A stretch of DNA of 55,421 nt from an uncultured Collinsella sp. (GCA_900762325.1 CAAFGG010000004.1:1-55421), one strand, 5' to 3'. Shown: positions 34,467 to 43,722, counted from the first letter of the stretch. Notes: generated from the sequence alone by a model not told the origin. Translations and numbers: made by a program.

Positions 34467-36115
34467 TGAAGGCGATTTGGCTTGCGTGCTGCGCGTGCGG
34501 CGATTACGGGCTGTTGCAGCGGGAAGTCGAGGGCCGTGATGCGGGTGCACAGGTGCTTCGCGTGGGTGACCTGGACGGGCTGATTTCCATGGCGCGGGCG
34601 TTTCCGTCGCGCCGCGGGGCTGCCATCATCGCGGCGTCTCTGTTTGATACCGAAGATGTGCGCAAGACTGTTGCGCGCCTGACGGCCGAAGGCCGCGTGA
34701 GTCGCGTGGTCGTGTTGATAGAAGCGCTCGATCCGTCGGATATCGAGGGGCTGTTTCGCGCGGGGGCGACCGAGGTCATCGCTGCGCACAGTATATGCGG
34801 CAACGGGCGCGCGGGCGAGGGAGCGGTTGATTCCGATCGGCGCATGACGATTGAGCCCGATGCTTTTGTTGATAGGGAACCCGGGGCGCCTCGCGCTACA
34901 AGAGGCCCGCGTGTTGATGATTATGGAAAAGCGGAAGCCGAGCATGGTCGGCGCCCCCGGAACCCCCTTGTATACGATGACGCTGGAGGGCCGGCGCAGC
35001 ATGCCGGCGACTCCCCGGCTGTAGATATGGGATACGTGCACGGCGTGAATCTGGCGGATGAACTCGACGAAGTTGAGGGCTTTGCCAGGTGCGGCGAGTT
35101 GTCGCTGATGCAGCATGAGCAGATTGCTCAGAACGAGCCTGCCTCGCAGACCGAACAAGCTGTCATGCCGGCTTGGACGCAGCGTGTGGTTGCGGCGGGG
35201 GAGACGGGGACGCTGTCACCGACGCCCGCTCCGCCGCCTCCGATGCCGCCAGCGGACGCCGCGTCACCGTCGCGTCGAGCGCCGGTCATCTGCGCTGTTT
35301 CGGGATCGGGCGGCTGCGGCAAGTCGACGATTATCGCCACCATGGCGCACGCGGCCTCGCTGTTGGGTCTGCGAGCTGCTGTGCTCGACTTAGACCTCAT
35401 GTTTGGAAATCTCTACGACCTGTTGGGTGCCGATGGCCCGCGCGATATGGCGGCACTTATTGAGCCGTCGGCGGCGGGCGCGCTCACCGAGCCGGATATC
35501 GTAGCTGTTTCGATGCGCGTGGCGCCGGGCGTTACGCTCTGGGGTCCCGTCGCGGCGCCCGAGCAAGCCGAGCTCATGGCACGTCCGGTGGAGCTACTGC
35601 TTGATGTCCTGCGTCGCGAATCCGACGTGGTCTTTATCGATACCTCGGTCTTTTGGGGCGACGCCGTGGCGGCTGCGGTGGCGGCGAGCGACCGTTGCCT
35701 GGTCGTTGGCGATGCGGCGGTGTCGTCCGCGACATCGGCGTCGCGCGTCATTGAACTGGCGAGTCGAGTAGGTGTGCCGCGCACGCGCATGAGCGCCGTG
35801 TTCAACCGGTTCGGTGCGCGCGGGGCAGACGAGGACGTCGCCATGCGCTTTGAGATTGCCTGTGCGTTGAGCTCCAAGATTCGTATCGCCGATGGCGGGC
35901 AGGATCTCGCCGCGCTCATGGCGTTTGGGCGCGCTGACGAGGCAGTGGGGCAGACCAGTGCTTTTGCGACCAGCGTACGCGAGGCCACGCGCGAGATGCT
36001 CGTGGAACTGGGGTGCGCCGTCGGCCCTTGGAGCGATATGGTCGCCGACCGTGCAATGCGCACCGAACGCCCGCGTATTCGCCTTCCCTGGTCGCGCGAG
36101 GGTGATCAGCGATGA
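34466..36115 (+). CDS. TadZ/CpaE-like pilus-localising ATPase
   Basis: 549 residues. The N-terminus (1-110) resembles an atypical receiver domain; 110-280 is low-complexity and proline-rich (TPAPPPPMPPADAA); from about 280 a MinD/ParA-type ATPase begins, with the deviant Walker A SGSGGCGKSTI and DLDLMFGNLYDLLG. TadZ/CpaE proteins place the Tad secretion machine at one site in the cell. The start overlaps the previous stop and the stop overlaps tadA (ATGA), so it is tightly coupled on both sides. Confidence 0.85.
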   Translation: MKAIWLACCACGDYGLLQREVEGRDAGAQVLRVGDLDGLISMARAFPSRRGAAIIAASLFDTEDVRKTVARLTAEGRVSRVVVLIEALDPSDIEGLFRAGATEVIAAHSICGNGRAGEGAVDSDRRMTIEPDAFVDREPGAPRATRGPRVDDYGKAEAEHGRRPRNPLVYDDAGGPAQHAGDSPAVDMGYVHGVNLADELDEVEGFARCGELSLMQHEQIAQNEPASQTEQAVMPAWTQRVVAAGETGTLSPTPAPPPPMPPADAASPSRRAPVICAVSGSGGCGKSTIIATMAHAASLLGLRAAVLDLDLMFGNLYDLLGADGPRDMAALIEPSAAGALTEPDIVAVSMRVAPGVTLWGPVAAPEQAELMARPVELLLDVLRRESDVVFIDTSVFWGDAVAAAVAASDRCLVVGDAAVSSATSASRVIELASRVGVPRTRMSAVFNRFGARGADEDVAMRFEIACALSSKIRIADGGQDLAALMAFGRADEAVGQTSAFATSVREATREMLVELGCAVGPWSDMVADRAMRTERPRIRLPWSREGDQR

Positions 36116-37440
36116 GCCTGCAAACGAGGATTAAGGCTGCCGGCGCTGCAGCGGAGGCAGCGCCTGTAGATGCGGGGCGTCGCCGCGCGGTGAAACGACG
36201 TACCAAGCGCGCCGTGATGGACCGCATGGGTTACGACGAAGTGGCGCGTATCAGCGCCTATATCGACCCGGCACTTGCCCGCTCGGAATTGCGTCCCGCG
36301 GTGGAGGCGGCGCTCAATGTTGAAGAGCCGACCGACCTCGCGACGACCGAGCGCGAGACCATCATCGACGAGATTTTGGATGACGTGGTGGGCTTGGGGC
36401 CGTTGCAGCCGCTCATCGAGGACGACACCGTTACCGAGATCATGATCAACGGCTGCCGCTCGGCTTTCTTTGAACGCGGCGGCGTCTTGCACCCCATCGA
36501 ACATGCGTTTGAGGATGATGAGCAGATCCGTGTGCTTATCGACCGCATCATCTCGCCACTTGGCCGCCGTATCGACGAGCGCAGCCCCATCGTCAACGCC
36601 CGCCTCAAAACGGGCTATCGCGTCAACGCGGTGATTCCGCCTGTGGCGATTGACGGACCGATTCTCACCATCCGAAAGTTCTCGGACCGCATCTGCTCGC
36701 TGGACGAGCTTGTGGGGCTGGGGTCGCTGCCGCTTTGGTATGCGCAGCTGTTGTCGTGCGCGGTGTCGCTGCGACAGGACCTGGCGGTTGCGGGAGGCAC
36801 GGGATCTGGTAAGACCACCCTGCTCAACGCGTTGTCATGTGAGATTTCCACCGGCGAGCGCATCGTGACGATCGAGGACTCTGCCGAGCTCAAGTTTGCG
36901 CATCATCCGCACGTGGTGCGTCTAGAGGCGCGCGAGGCTTCAATTGAGGGCGAGGGCGCGGTGACGATCCGCGACCTGGTGACCAATGCTCTGCGCATGC
37001 GCCCCGACCGCATCGTGGTGGGCGAGGTGCGCGGTGCCGAGTGCTGCGACATGTTGCAGGCCATGAACACGGGCCACGACGGGTCGCTCACGACACTTCA
37101 TGCGGGTTCAGAACAGGAGACCGTGGTGCGTCTGACGTTGCTTGCACGTTATGGCATCGATCTGCCGAGCGAGCTCATCGAGGAGCAGATTGCCATGGCG
37201 CTCGACGGCATCGTGATGTCTGAGCGCCACGCCGATGGCAGGCGTTTTGTCTCCTCGTATTCGGGGGTGCGTCGCGCCGCGTCGGGCGGCGTAGAGCTCG
37301 AGCGCTATGTGACTTTCGATGCCGCCGAGCGCACCTGGACGCTTGACCGCGAGCCGCCGTTTATCGCAGAAGGCCTGCGGTCGGGGACGCTCACACAAGA
37401 GGAGGTGGACGAATGGAGGTCGCTGTGCCCCTCGTCGTAG
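36112..37440 (+). CDS. tadA: Tad pilus secretion ATPase TadA/CpaF
   Basis: Hexameric ATPase that drives Flp pilus assembly; 442 residues, cytoplasmic. Seen: N-terminal helical domain, VTEIMINGCRSAFFERGG, Walker A GGTGSGKTT, Asp box IVTIEDSAELKF, Walker B-like LRMRPDRIVVGEVRGAEC and the His box GHDGSLTTLHAGS. All catalytic motifs are intact. ATGA overlap with the upstream gene; 28-nt overlap with tadB. Confidence 0.95.
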   Translation: MSLQTRIKAAGAAAEAAPVDAGRRRAVKRRTKRAVMDRMGYDEVARISAYIDPALARSELRPAVEAALNVEEPTDLATTERETIIDEILDDVVGLGPLQPLIEDDTVTEIMINGCRSAFFERGGVLHPIEHAFEDDEQIRVLIDRIISPLGRRIDERSPIVNARLKTGYRVNAVIPPVAIDGPILTIRKFSDRICSLDELVGLGSLPLWYAQLLSCAVSLRQDLAVAGGTGSGKTTLLNALSCEISTGERIVTIEDSAELKFAHHPHVVRLEAREASIEGEGAVTIRDLVTNALRMRPDRIVVGEVRGAECCDMLQAMNTGHDGSLTTLHAGSEQETVVRLTLLARYGIDLPSELIEEQIAMALDGIVMSERHADGRRFVSSYSGVRRAASGGVELERYVTFDAAERTWTLDREPPFIAEGLRSGTLTQEEVDEWRSLCPSS

Positions 37441-38339
37441 GGGGTTTGGCAGGGTTTTCTGTTGCGACGGCGTGCGGGGCGGAACCTCGTGTGCCGCAGG
37501 TGCCGCCGGCGGAGCTGGCGCGTCAGACGCTCGAGACGGTGGCAGAGAGGCTGCCGTGTGAGCTGGTGGAAAACGATCTGCTGAAAAAGATCGCCCGTTC
37601 GTGGACATCGCTGGCTCCGGCGCATCGCCTTGGCCTCGTGATCGAAGATGCTTCGGGGCGTTTGGCGTTTCTGCTGCTATCGAGCGGTGTCTGCTGCGTT
37701 TTACTGACGATGGTGTCGTTATCGCCCCTCGGATTTGCCTTGGGACTTGTTGCTCCGATTGCCGTTGGCGCCGCTCGGGATGGCTTTGAGAGCCGGCGCG
37801 AGCAACACGATGCAGAAGAGGCCATGCCCGAGGCGTTTACCGCACTTTCTATGTCGCTTGCCTCGGGACATTCGCTGGCCCAGGGCATGCGCTTTGTGGG
37901 CGCTCATGCGCAAGAGCCGGTACATACCGAGTTTTTGCGGGTGGCGGCGGCGATCGATTGCGGCATCTCGGCGACCGACGCGCTCGATGACTTGCTCGTG
38001 CGCATCGACGCCCCCGGTCTTTCGCTTGTGACCTTGGCGCTTAAGGTATCTCAGCGCACCGGCGCCCCGCTTGCCGACTTACTGTCCGAGGCGTCGAGCA
38101 TGGTGGGGGAGCGCATTGAGCTCAAGCGCCGCCTGGATGTCAAGACGTCGCAGGCTCGCATGTCTGCGCATGTGGTCGCGGCGATGCCGGCGGGCATGTG
38201 CGCGGTGTTGGCGCTGCTTTCGGCAGATTTTCGTCGCGGTCTTGCGACGCCTGCCGGCGCGGGCGCTGTGGTGCTGGGCCTTGCCCTCAACGCCGTTGCC
38301 CTGGTGGTTATCCGGCGCATTATGCGGGTGGAGCTATGA
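37413..38339 (+). CDS. tadB: Tad pilus inner-membrane platform protein TadB-like
   Basis: 308 residues with a type II secretion F domain (about 140-265; MPEAFTALSMSLASGHSLAQGM and later MVGERIELKRRLDVKTSQARMSA) and hydrophobic segments at about 85-125 and 260-300. It forms the membrane platform with TadC. The ATG has GAGGTGG upstream, within the end of tadA. The stop overlaps the tadC start (ATGA). Confidence 0.87.
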   Translation: MEVAVPLVVGGLAGFSVATACGAEPRVPQVPPAELARQTLETVAERLPCELVENDLLKKIARSWTSLAPAHRLGLVIEDASGRLAFLLLSSGVCCVLLTMVSLSPLGFALGLVAPIAVGAARDGFESRREQHDAEEAMPEAFTALSMSLASGHSLAQGMRFVGAHAQEPVHTEFLRVAAAIDCGISATDALDDLLVRIDAPGLSLVTLALKVSQRTGAPLADLLSEASSMVGERIELKRRLDVKTSQARMSAHVVAAMPAGMCAVLALLSADFRRGLATPAGAGAVVLGLALNAVALVVIRRIMRVEL

Positions 38340-38977
38340 GCGCCCCGGTTGCAGTTGCGGCTTGCCTGTGCGCCCTGAGTGTATTTATCGCGACGGGTTT
38401 GGATCGGGCGGATGCACGCAAGATCGCAGGGGCCTGCAAGCGCGAGACGGTGCTGGTCGCTGTCGCGGGTCGCTCGGTGGTCGATGCTCTGACCGCGCGA
38501 GTGAAGGGCGCGGTTGGAGCGGGCGGCCCGGCGCGAGTGTCGCTCGGCGAAGTGTCCGTGATGATCGATGTTGTGCGCTTGGGTCTTTCGGCCGGTCTTT
38601 CGTTTGATGCGGCGCTTGAGATTTTCTGCGCCAACCGCCGGTCAGTGCTGGCTCTTCGACTTGAGCGGGCCTGCATGGCGTGGCAGGTGGGCGTGGGCAC
38701 ACGTGAGGACGAGTTGTTGGCCGCCGCGCGCGATCTGGACGTGCGAGCGCTCGAGACCTTTGCCATCACGGTGGGGCAGGCGCTCGCCCTGGGTGCCCCA
38801 CTTGCCGAGACGCTGGCCGCTCAAAGTCGCGAGATCCGTGCGGCTCATCGCGCCGCGGTCGAGCGTGAGATCGAGCGTGCGCCCGTCAAGCTGCTGATTC
38901 CCACCGGCACGCTCATCTTGCCGGCGTTGCTTCTGTCCATATTGGGCCCGCTGCTGGGAGCAGGCGGGATGATGTAG
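38336..38977 (+). CDS. tadC: Tad pilus inner-membrane platform protein TadC-like
   Basis: 213 residues, shorter than most TadC. It contains a T2SF-like domain (VRLGLSAGLSFDAALEIFC, then FAITVGQALALGAPLAETLAAQS) and a C-terminal span (LLIPTGTLILPALLLSILGPLL). The start at 38336 overlaps the tadB stop as ATGA with GGTGGAG upstream. It acts with TadB as the platform for TadA. Confidence 0.83.
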   Translation: MSAPVAVAACLCALSVFIATGLDRADARKIAGACKRETVLVAVAGRSVVDALTARVKGAVGAGGPARVSLGEVSVMIDVVRLGLSAGLSFDAALEIFCANRRSVLALRLERACMAWQVGVGTREDELLAAARDLDVRALETFAITVGQALALGAPLAETLAAQSREIRAAHRAAVEREIERAPVKLLIPTGTLILPALLLSILGPLLGAGGMM

Positions 38978-38987
38978 GGAGGAATAC

Positions 38988-39221
38988 ATGAACACGATGG
39001 TCGAAGTTGCTGACAAGGCTTGGAACCGGGCTTTTTGCCGGGCGATTCGCGCTCGCCAGCATGCCAAGGAGCTGTTGCAGGAGGAGAGCGCGCAGGGTAC
39101 CACCGAGTACGCCATTTTGGTGGGTGTGCTTGTGGTGATCGCGATTATTGCCATCGTTGCATTTAAAGGCAAGGTCCAAGATCTATGGAACGCTATCAGC
39201 GAGGGCATCAACAGCCTGTAG
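38988..39221 (+). CDS. Flp-type pilin
   Basis: 77 residues: a 38-residue basic leader, then ESAQGTTEYAILVG and one hydrophobic helix (VLVVIAIIAIVAF) ending in a short tail. This is the layout of small Flp/Tad pilins, with the Glu-Tyr pair that marks processing by a prepilin peptidase; the leader is longer than usual and the exact cleavage site (probably after the Gly of AQG) is inferred. GGGAGGAA lies 6 nt upstream. It overlaps the next gene by 37 nt. Probable major pilus subunit. Confidence 0.85.
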   Translation: MNTMVEVADKAWNRAFCRAIRARQHAKELLQEESAQGTTEYAILVGVLVVIAIIAIVAFKGKVQDLWNAISEGINSL

Positions 39222-39748
39222 AGGGCGAGCGCCCCATCGGGGTGCTGCTGGTGTTTGCTTGCCTGACCGTGGCGATAGCGGCGGTGCTTTGGGGGCTTAA
39301 CGCCGCGCGGCAGCAGCGTCCTGGGGCCGCCTTCGATTCGGGCTCAGATTCGGCGGTGGTGTCTCAAAAAGATGAGATGCGAGATGCGGACGATTCGGAT
39401 GTCGCTGTCACGGCGCAAACCTTTCTGCGGACGCTCGACAAGCGGTCTGGCACTGCGACGGATTCGCCTGAGGACAACGCGATTGCGGTCCGGCTTGCAT
39501 GGTCCGAGGACCGACCGATGACCGAGGCAGCGGCGGATATGTTACGCGCCTACCGCGAGGTGCCAACGGCCCAGCTCGCCCTGAGCGGCTATCTCGATAT
39601 TAAGGGCAACGTATGGGGCGCCATCGTGCGCGATGGGCGCGGCTGGGTCGATATGGTGACAATTGCCGCGGATGCTGGCGATGCTTCGTGCCGTCTGCGC
39701 GCCGTGCGCCTGGTTCCGCAAACAATAAGCTCAAAGGAGGGGTCGTGA
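39185..39748 (+). CDS. Hypothetical single-span membrane protein in the Tad operon
   Basis: 187 residues, no family recognised. One N-terminal membrane span (about 18-40: IGVLLVFACLTVAIAAVLWGL), then an external domain rich in Asp/Ala with two segments suggestive of a small folded unit (FLRTLDKRSG, LALSGYLDIKGNVWGAIVRDGRGWVDM). The ATG at 39185 overlaps the pilin gene by 37 nt; a GTG at 39242 (at Val-20) is an alternative. Its place among pilin genes suggests an accessory role in the pilus. Confidence 0.65.
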   Translation: MERYQRGHQQPVEGERPIGVLLVFACLTVAIAAVLWGLNAARQQRPGAAFDSGSDSAVVSQKDEMRDADDSDVAVTAQTFLRTLDKRSGTATDSPEDNAIAVRLAWSEDRPMTEAAADMLRAYREVPTAQLALSGYLDIKGNVWGAIVRDGRGWVDMVTIAADAGDASCRLRAVRLVPQTISSKEGS

Positions 39749-39749
39749 A

Positions 39750-39968
39750 ATGCATGGCGTTCTGCGTGAGGAATCTGCTCAGGCGACGGTCGAATACGCC
39801 ATCGTCACGGTGGCGCTGTTATCGATCGTGCTGGCGATCGCGGGACTTTGGCGTGCCGGCACCGATGGGCGCTTGGCGGCGCTGGTTGAGCGGGCGGCAT
39901 CCCATGGCGTTGCCTCGACGTCGGTTATCGACGCCGCTGCGGCCGCTAAGGACATCGCGTTGTATTGA
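39750..39968 (+). CDS. Second small Flp/TadE-like prepilin
   Basis: 72 residues: short leader MHGVLREESAQATVEYAIVT with the same AQxTxEY processing motif as the pilin at 38988, one hydrophobic helix (VALLSIVLAIAGLW), then a 35-residue tail. It is probably a minor pilin. AAGGAGGGG lies about 9 nt upstream. The next gene begins inside it. Confidence 0.8.
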   Translation: MHGVLREESAQATVEYAIVTVALLSIVLAIAGLWRAGTDGRLAALVERAASHGVASTSVIDAAAAAKDIALY

Positions 39969-40440
39969 TGCCGCGCGCGAGGACCGGGCGCAGTCTACGG
40001 TCGAGGCCGCTTTTTTGCTGCCGACGTTTCTGACACTCATCCTTCTCGCGCTGCAACCGGTGTGCCTGCTCTATACGCGCGCGGTCATGGAGTCTGCCGC
40101 CGCCGAGACCGCGCGGCTCATGACCACGACGACGGCGGAGGACGACGATCTTAAGGAGTTCGCCCGCCGCCGACTTGCCGCAGTGCCCAACGTTTCGATC
40201 TTTCATGCCGGCGGGCCGTTGTCGTGGGATATCGAGCTTGGCCGGGCCGGTGCGGGTGGCGTCTCGTCCGTGTCCGTTTCCGGCGAGGTCAAGCCGTTGC
40301 CTGTGATCGGTGCGTTTGCGCAGGCTATGGGTGGTACCGCCGAGGGCGGCTACGTTGAGCTCAAGGTCGATGTCTCGTATCAATCGCGTCCCGAATGGCT
40401 GGAGGGAGATTATGATTCGTGGATTGCTGCATGGGATTAA
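39904..40440 (+). CDS. TadE-like pseudopilin
   Basis: 178 residues: a basic leader, then RAQSTVEAAFLLPTFLTLILLALQPVCLLYT, quoted here in part only as the TadE motif AQSTVEAAF followed by a long hydrophobic helix, and an external domain. TadE proteins are minor pseudopilins needed for Flp pilus formation. The start is uncertain: the first in-frame ATG is at 39904, inside the preceding gene (65-nt overlap), with no strong ribosome-binding site; non-ATG starts nearer 39964 (ATT in TATTGATG at the previous stop) cannot be excluded. Overlaps the TadG-like gene by 29 nt. Confidence 0.75.
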   Translation: MALPRRRLSTPLRPLRTSRCIDAAREDRAQSTVEAAFLLPTFLTLILLALQPVCLLYTRAVMESAAAETARLMTTTTAEDDDLKEFARRRLAAVPNVSIFHAGGPLSWDIELGRAGAGGVSSVSVSGEVKPLPVIGAFAQAMGGTAEGGYVELKVDVSYQSRPEWLEGDYDSWIAAWD

Positions 40441-42565
40441 GCGTTTCTGGTCTAGACGCGTTTTGACGCACCGTCCGAGCTGCCATCGCAAGCGAGGCGG
40501 CTTTATGGGTCGAGCCGGTGTCGATCTGTTTATCGAAGACGGCGCCTATACCACGCTTTCTTCTGCCGTGGTCATCCTAGTGGTGCTCACATTGTTGTTT
40601 TCGTCGACCGCGGCGATATGGAGCATGTCGCGTGCCGGGGATACCCAGGTGGCGGCTGATAGTGGCGCGCTGGCGGGTGCCAACGTAGTGTCGTCCTATC
40701 ACACGGCTGCCACGGTGGTTGATGCGAGCATCTTGAGTCTGGGGCTGGCGGGGTTTGCCACGATCGGGACGGGCCTGGTCGCCATCCTCATCCCGGGTGC
40801 CGAGCCGGTTGCCGGCAATATGGTCGACACCGGGATTGAGATCATTAAAACGCGCAACAAGTTTGCCAAAAGCGCATCGGAAGGCTTACAGAAAATCGAG
40901 ACGGCCCTGCCGTATCTGATCGCCGCGCGTGCCACGCAGGCGGTGTCGGTGCAGGATACCGATAGTGTGACCTATACCGGTACGGCGCTTGCCGTGCCCA
41001 GGACATCCGAGTCTGACTTCGCTGCGCTCAAAGGATCAGAGATCTCGACCGATACCATTAAAGACACATCAGATGATTTAGAGGGTGCGGCCGAGGAGCT
41101 GCGGAAGGCTTCTGAGGACACGGCGAAGGCTAAAGAGCGTGCTTGGCTGGCGGATTGTGGTGGGTCTGACAAGGGCTCGGTCGGCAGCTGTTCTTGCATG
41201 TGGGAGCGTGCGAAAAGCCTAACGGATCTCTCCGGTGTTCAAAATCCGCATTACTCATCGAGCGTTACGTGGGAGCCCCAAGTTGCCCTTGATCGCGCGA
41301 AGGACTACTACCATTGGCGTCTGACAAATGAGAAGCCCCACGGCTCGAGTGTCGAGATGAAGGCAGAGTCTGCGGCGCGTAAGGCGTTTTATACCTATGC
41401 GAGCGCGGAGGTCGATCGGGCACATATAACCGAGAACGGAGACAGGGTTTCCTCCTATATTCCGCTGCTGCCGCGCAACTCTGATGAGGTTCGGGCGACG
41501 GAGCTCTATACCGATGCGGTGTGGCCGACGAGCGTGAACGATGACAAGGCGTATCTGCATTACGGGACGACCTGCCCTAACTATAAGAAAGGGACGCCGA
41601 GCGGATTTGCTTCGGTTGCCGATTACGATGGACAGGATAAATGCAGCAAATGCCATTTTGGCGTTTCGTCGCTTGGTGCTGTTGCGGCGCCTTCAACCTC
41701 TATCGAAAACGGCTTCGAGTATCACTTTGACAAGTTTAAAGACGCCCTGGAAGGCTACGTCGAATGCCGCAACAAAGAGCTCGAGCTCGAACGTCAGACC
41801 GAAGACGAGACCGACCGTGTGAGCAATGCGTTTGACCAGGCCATTAAAGCGCTTTCGGGCGAGCGTCCGCGTATCGCCCCACCTGGCCGCAACGGCGTAG
41901 TCGCCTTTGCAGTTTCGGGTGATATTGCCAGCCCCGATCAACTTAACTCTTCGTTTAACACGGCGGTTGAGCTTGGCAGTCGCGGTGCCATCTCTGCCGC
42001 GGTGCTGGCGCCCGATGAGGCGACGGCGCAAAACAACGTGCTTTCGCGATTTTTCTCGACATTGAAGGAACGCTCGGGTGGCGTTGCCGGCGTACTCGAC
42101 GGCGTCATGGATGTTTGGGGACGGCTGCTCGTAGGATACGGTGATATCCAAGGTTCGGCCGACGAACTTATGGACGAGATGATTAAAGGCCTAGGAGGGG
42201 GCAGCGGCGCGTTGGGCTCCATCGCATCATGGCTCGGCGATACCGTTTCGGCGTCCGTGGCGGCGTTGGGTCTGGAACCGTGCGACTTGCGCCTGCGAAA
42301 GCCAGTGCTGACCGATTCCGCCAACGTCATTAAGAGCCCGGGGTCTGACATTGCCGGTCTCTCTCAAGCGCAAGACAAGCTGCGAAGTATTCCGTTGGGC
42401 GTGACCGATCCCAAGGCGCTTTGCGAGGCGTTGGAATATCAAGTCGAACGCACCATCAGCGGTACGGTGCTCACACTTGCGGAGATTCCTCTGCCCGGCG
42501 GCGGCTCCATCCCGCTTACCGTCGATGTCGCCACGCTGGTTGGCGCTCTGGGCGGTGGGTCGTAA
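40412..42565 (+). CDS. Large TadG-like pilus-associated protein
   Basis: 717 residues, much longer than most TadE proteins. A basic N-terminus is followed by one membrane span (about 50-72: LSSAVVILVVLTLLFSSTAAIW) and the TadG hallmark GDTQVAADSGALAGANVV. The external part includes a helical segment around 190-270 and two cysteine-rich stretches (CGGSDKGSVGSCSC near 248 and CPNYKK...CSKC near 390-415) that could bind metal or form disulfides. GGAGGGAG lies just before the ATG. TAATG overlap with the next gene. Role in the pilus is inferred from position and the TadG motif. Confidence 0.75.
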   Translation: MIRGLLHGIKRFWSRRVLTHRPSCHRKRGGFMGRAGVDLFIEDGAYTTLSSAVVILVVLTLLFSSTAAIWSMSRAGDTQVAADSGALAGANVVSSYHTAATVVDASILSLGLAGFATIGTGLVAILIPGAEPVAGNMVDTGIEIIKTRNKFAKSASEGLQKIETALPYLIAARATQAVSVQDTDSVTYTGTALAVPRTSESDFAALKGSEISTDTIKDTSDDLEGAAEELRKASEDTAKAKERAWLADCGGSDKGSVGSCSCMWERAKSLTDLSGVQNPHYSSSVTWEPQVALDRAKDYYHWRLTNEKPHGSSVEMKAESAARKAFYTYASAEVDRAHITENGDRVSSYIPLLPRNSDEVRATELYTDAVWPTSVNDDKAYLHYGTTCPNYKKGTPSGFASVADYDGQDKCSKCHFGVSSLGAVAAPSTSIENGFEYHFDKFKDALEGYVECRNKELELERQTEDETDRVSNAFDQAIKALSGERPRIAPPGRNGVVAFAVSGDIASPDQLNSSFNTAVELGSRGAISAAVLAPDEATAQNNVLSRFFSTLKERSGGVAGVLDGVMDVWGRLLVGYGDIQGSADELMDEMIKGLGGGSGALGSIASWLGDTVSASVAALGLEPCDLRLRKPVLTDSANVIKSPGSDIAGLSQAQDKLRSIPLGVTDPKALCEALEYQVERTISGTVLTLAEIPLPGGGSIPLTVDVATLVGALGGGS

Positions 42566-43041
42566 TGAGTATCCGCATGCGTCTGCGCGAGGAGCGCGCC
42601 CAAGCGACGGTGGAGATGGCAGTGGTTACGCCCGTTTTGCTGGTGCTGGCACTCATCGTATACAACGTCATGATCTTTGCCAGCGCTGTCGCGCGCTTCG
42701 ACCGCGTGGTGCCCGACATCGTGTTGGCGCACGCCGTGGCGTCGGAGGGGGAGGGCGACGAAAGCTCTGCCGATGCCTCGGCGACGGTTCAGACTCAAAT
42801 TCTGAATGCCATGAAAGGCTATGACTTGCAGATCGAAGTGTCGAGCGAGCAAGGCGCGGAGGCATCGGATGGTGGCCTGCTCTCCCTATCCGGTACGTTT
42901 AGGACCTACACCTGCACCATGCACTATGAGCCGTGGCCGACTTCTCTCAGCATCGCTGGCGTTCCGCTGGGGGCGCCGACAACGTTGTCGCACGAGCGCG
43001 CGGTGACGGTCGATCCATGGCGCCCGGGGGTGGTCATGTGA
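42565..43041 (+). CDS. TadE-like pseudopilin, second copy
   Basis: 158 residues: MSIRMRLREERAQATVEMAV opens with the shared AQATVE processing motif, followed by a hydrophobic helix (TPVLLVLALIVYNVMIFA) and an external domain ending TLSHERAVTVDPWRP. It starts on the A of the previous stop (TAATG) and ends overlapping the DUF192 gene (ATGTGA). Confidence 0.83.
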   Translation: MSIRMRLREERAQATVEMAVVTPVLLVLALIVYNVMIFASAVARFDRVVPDIVLAHAVASEGEGDESSADASATVQTQILNAMKGYDLQIEVSSEQGAEASDGGLLSLSGTFRTYTCTMHYEPWPTSLSIAGVPLGAPTTLSHERAVTVDPWRPGVVM

Positions 43042-43397
43042 CCGCGGTCTCGTCCTACATCGCCTACGCGCGGGCACTCAATAGGCTGGGTTGGACGCCG
43101 GCCGAGTTTGCGGTGGCGGAGTCGTTTGTCATGCGCCTGCGCGGCATGCTGGGACGGCGTCCGGTTGCCGCCAACGGCCTGCCGCTCGTCATGGCGTTTC
43201 CACGCTGCTCTTCGGTCCACACGTGTTTTATGGCCTATCCCATCGACATCGCCTTCATCGATCGCGACGGCAATATCCTCGCGCGCTACGAAAACGTATG
43301 TCCCTGGCGTATGTGCTCCTACCCCGGCGCCTGGGCCGCACTAGAACGCTCTTCAATCATTGTTTCGACCCCTGCTCTCCAACGCGTGCCGGCTTAA
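43038..43397 (+). CDS. DUF192 family protein
   Basis: 119 residues. Matches DUF192: MRLRGMLGRRP, PLVMAFPRCSSVHTCFMAYP, IDIAFIDRDGNILARYENV. DUF192 proteins form a small beta-fold whose function is unknown; most carry a signal peptide, which this one lacks. The start is the GTG at 43038, coupled to the preceding stop with GGGGGTGG upstream. Its coupling to the Tad operon suggests a job in pilus formation. No terminator is obvious after it. Confidence 0.82.
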   Translation: MTAVSSYIAYARALNRLGWTPAEFAVAESFVMRLRGMLGRRPVAANGLPLVMAFPRCSSVHTCFMAYPIDIAFIDRDGNILARYENVCPWRMCSYPGAWAALERSSIIVSTPALQRVPA

Positions 43398-43455
43398 GAA
43401 TTGGCGACAGCGGACTTTCGTCATACGAAATTGGGTAAGATGGAGGAGAAGATGC

Positions 43456-43722
43456 ATGGATGTTGAGATCCATCCCAACGCTAAAAAGCACCTGACAGAA
43501 CAGCAGGTGCTTAGCGCTTGGCTTGCGGTTACTGAGTGCATTCGTCGCGAGTCGAAGGACGAGCCGCCGAGATGGCTTGCGATTGGATGGCTCCCAGACG
43601 GACGAAGCGTGGAGCTTGTCGCGGTCGAGCTTCTCCGTGGGTGGCTTATCATTCATGCCTTGTCTCCAGTCCAGAAGAAATTTTGGCAGGAGATTGAACA
43701 GGCTCGGCAAAGGGGTCGATGA
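43456..43722 (+). CDS. Putative toxin of a type II toxin-antitoxin pair
   Basis: 88 residues, beta-rich with basic N- and C-termini (VEIHPNAKKHLTEQQVLSAW, PPRWLAIGWLPDGRSVELVAVE, LLRGWLIIHALSPVQKKFW). The layout fits small BrnT/RelE-superfamily-like toxins that occur upstream of ribbon-helix-helix antitoxins; the assignment rests mainly on this pairing. The start MDVEIHP has GGAGGAG upstream. The stop overlaps the antitoxin start (ATGA). Toxin-first order, as in BrnT-BrnA systems. Confidence 0.65.
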   Translation: MDVEIHPNAKKHLTEQQVLSAWLAVTECIRRESKDEPPRWLAIGWLPDGRSVELVAVELLRGWLIIHALSPVQKKFWQEIEQARQRGR

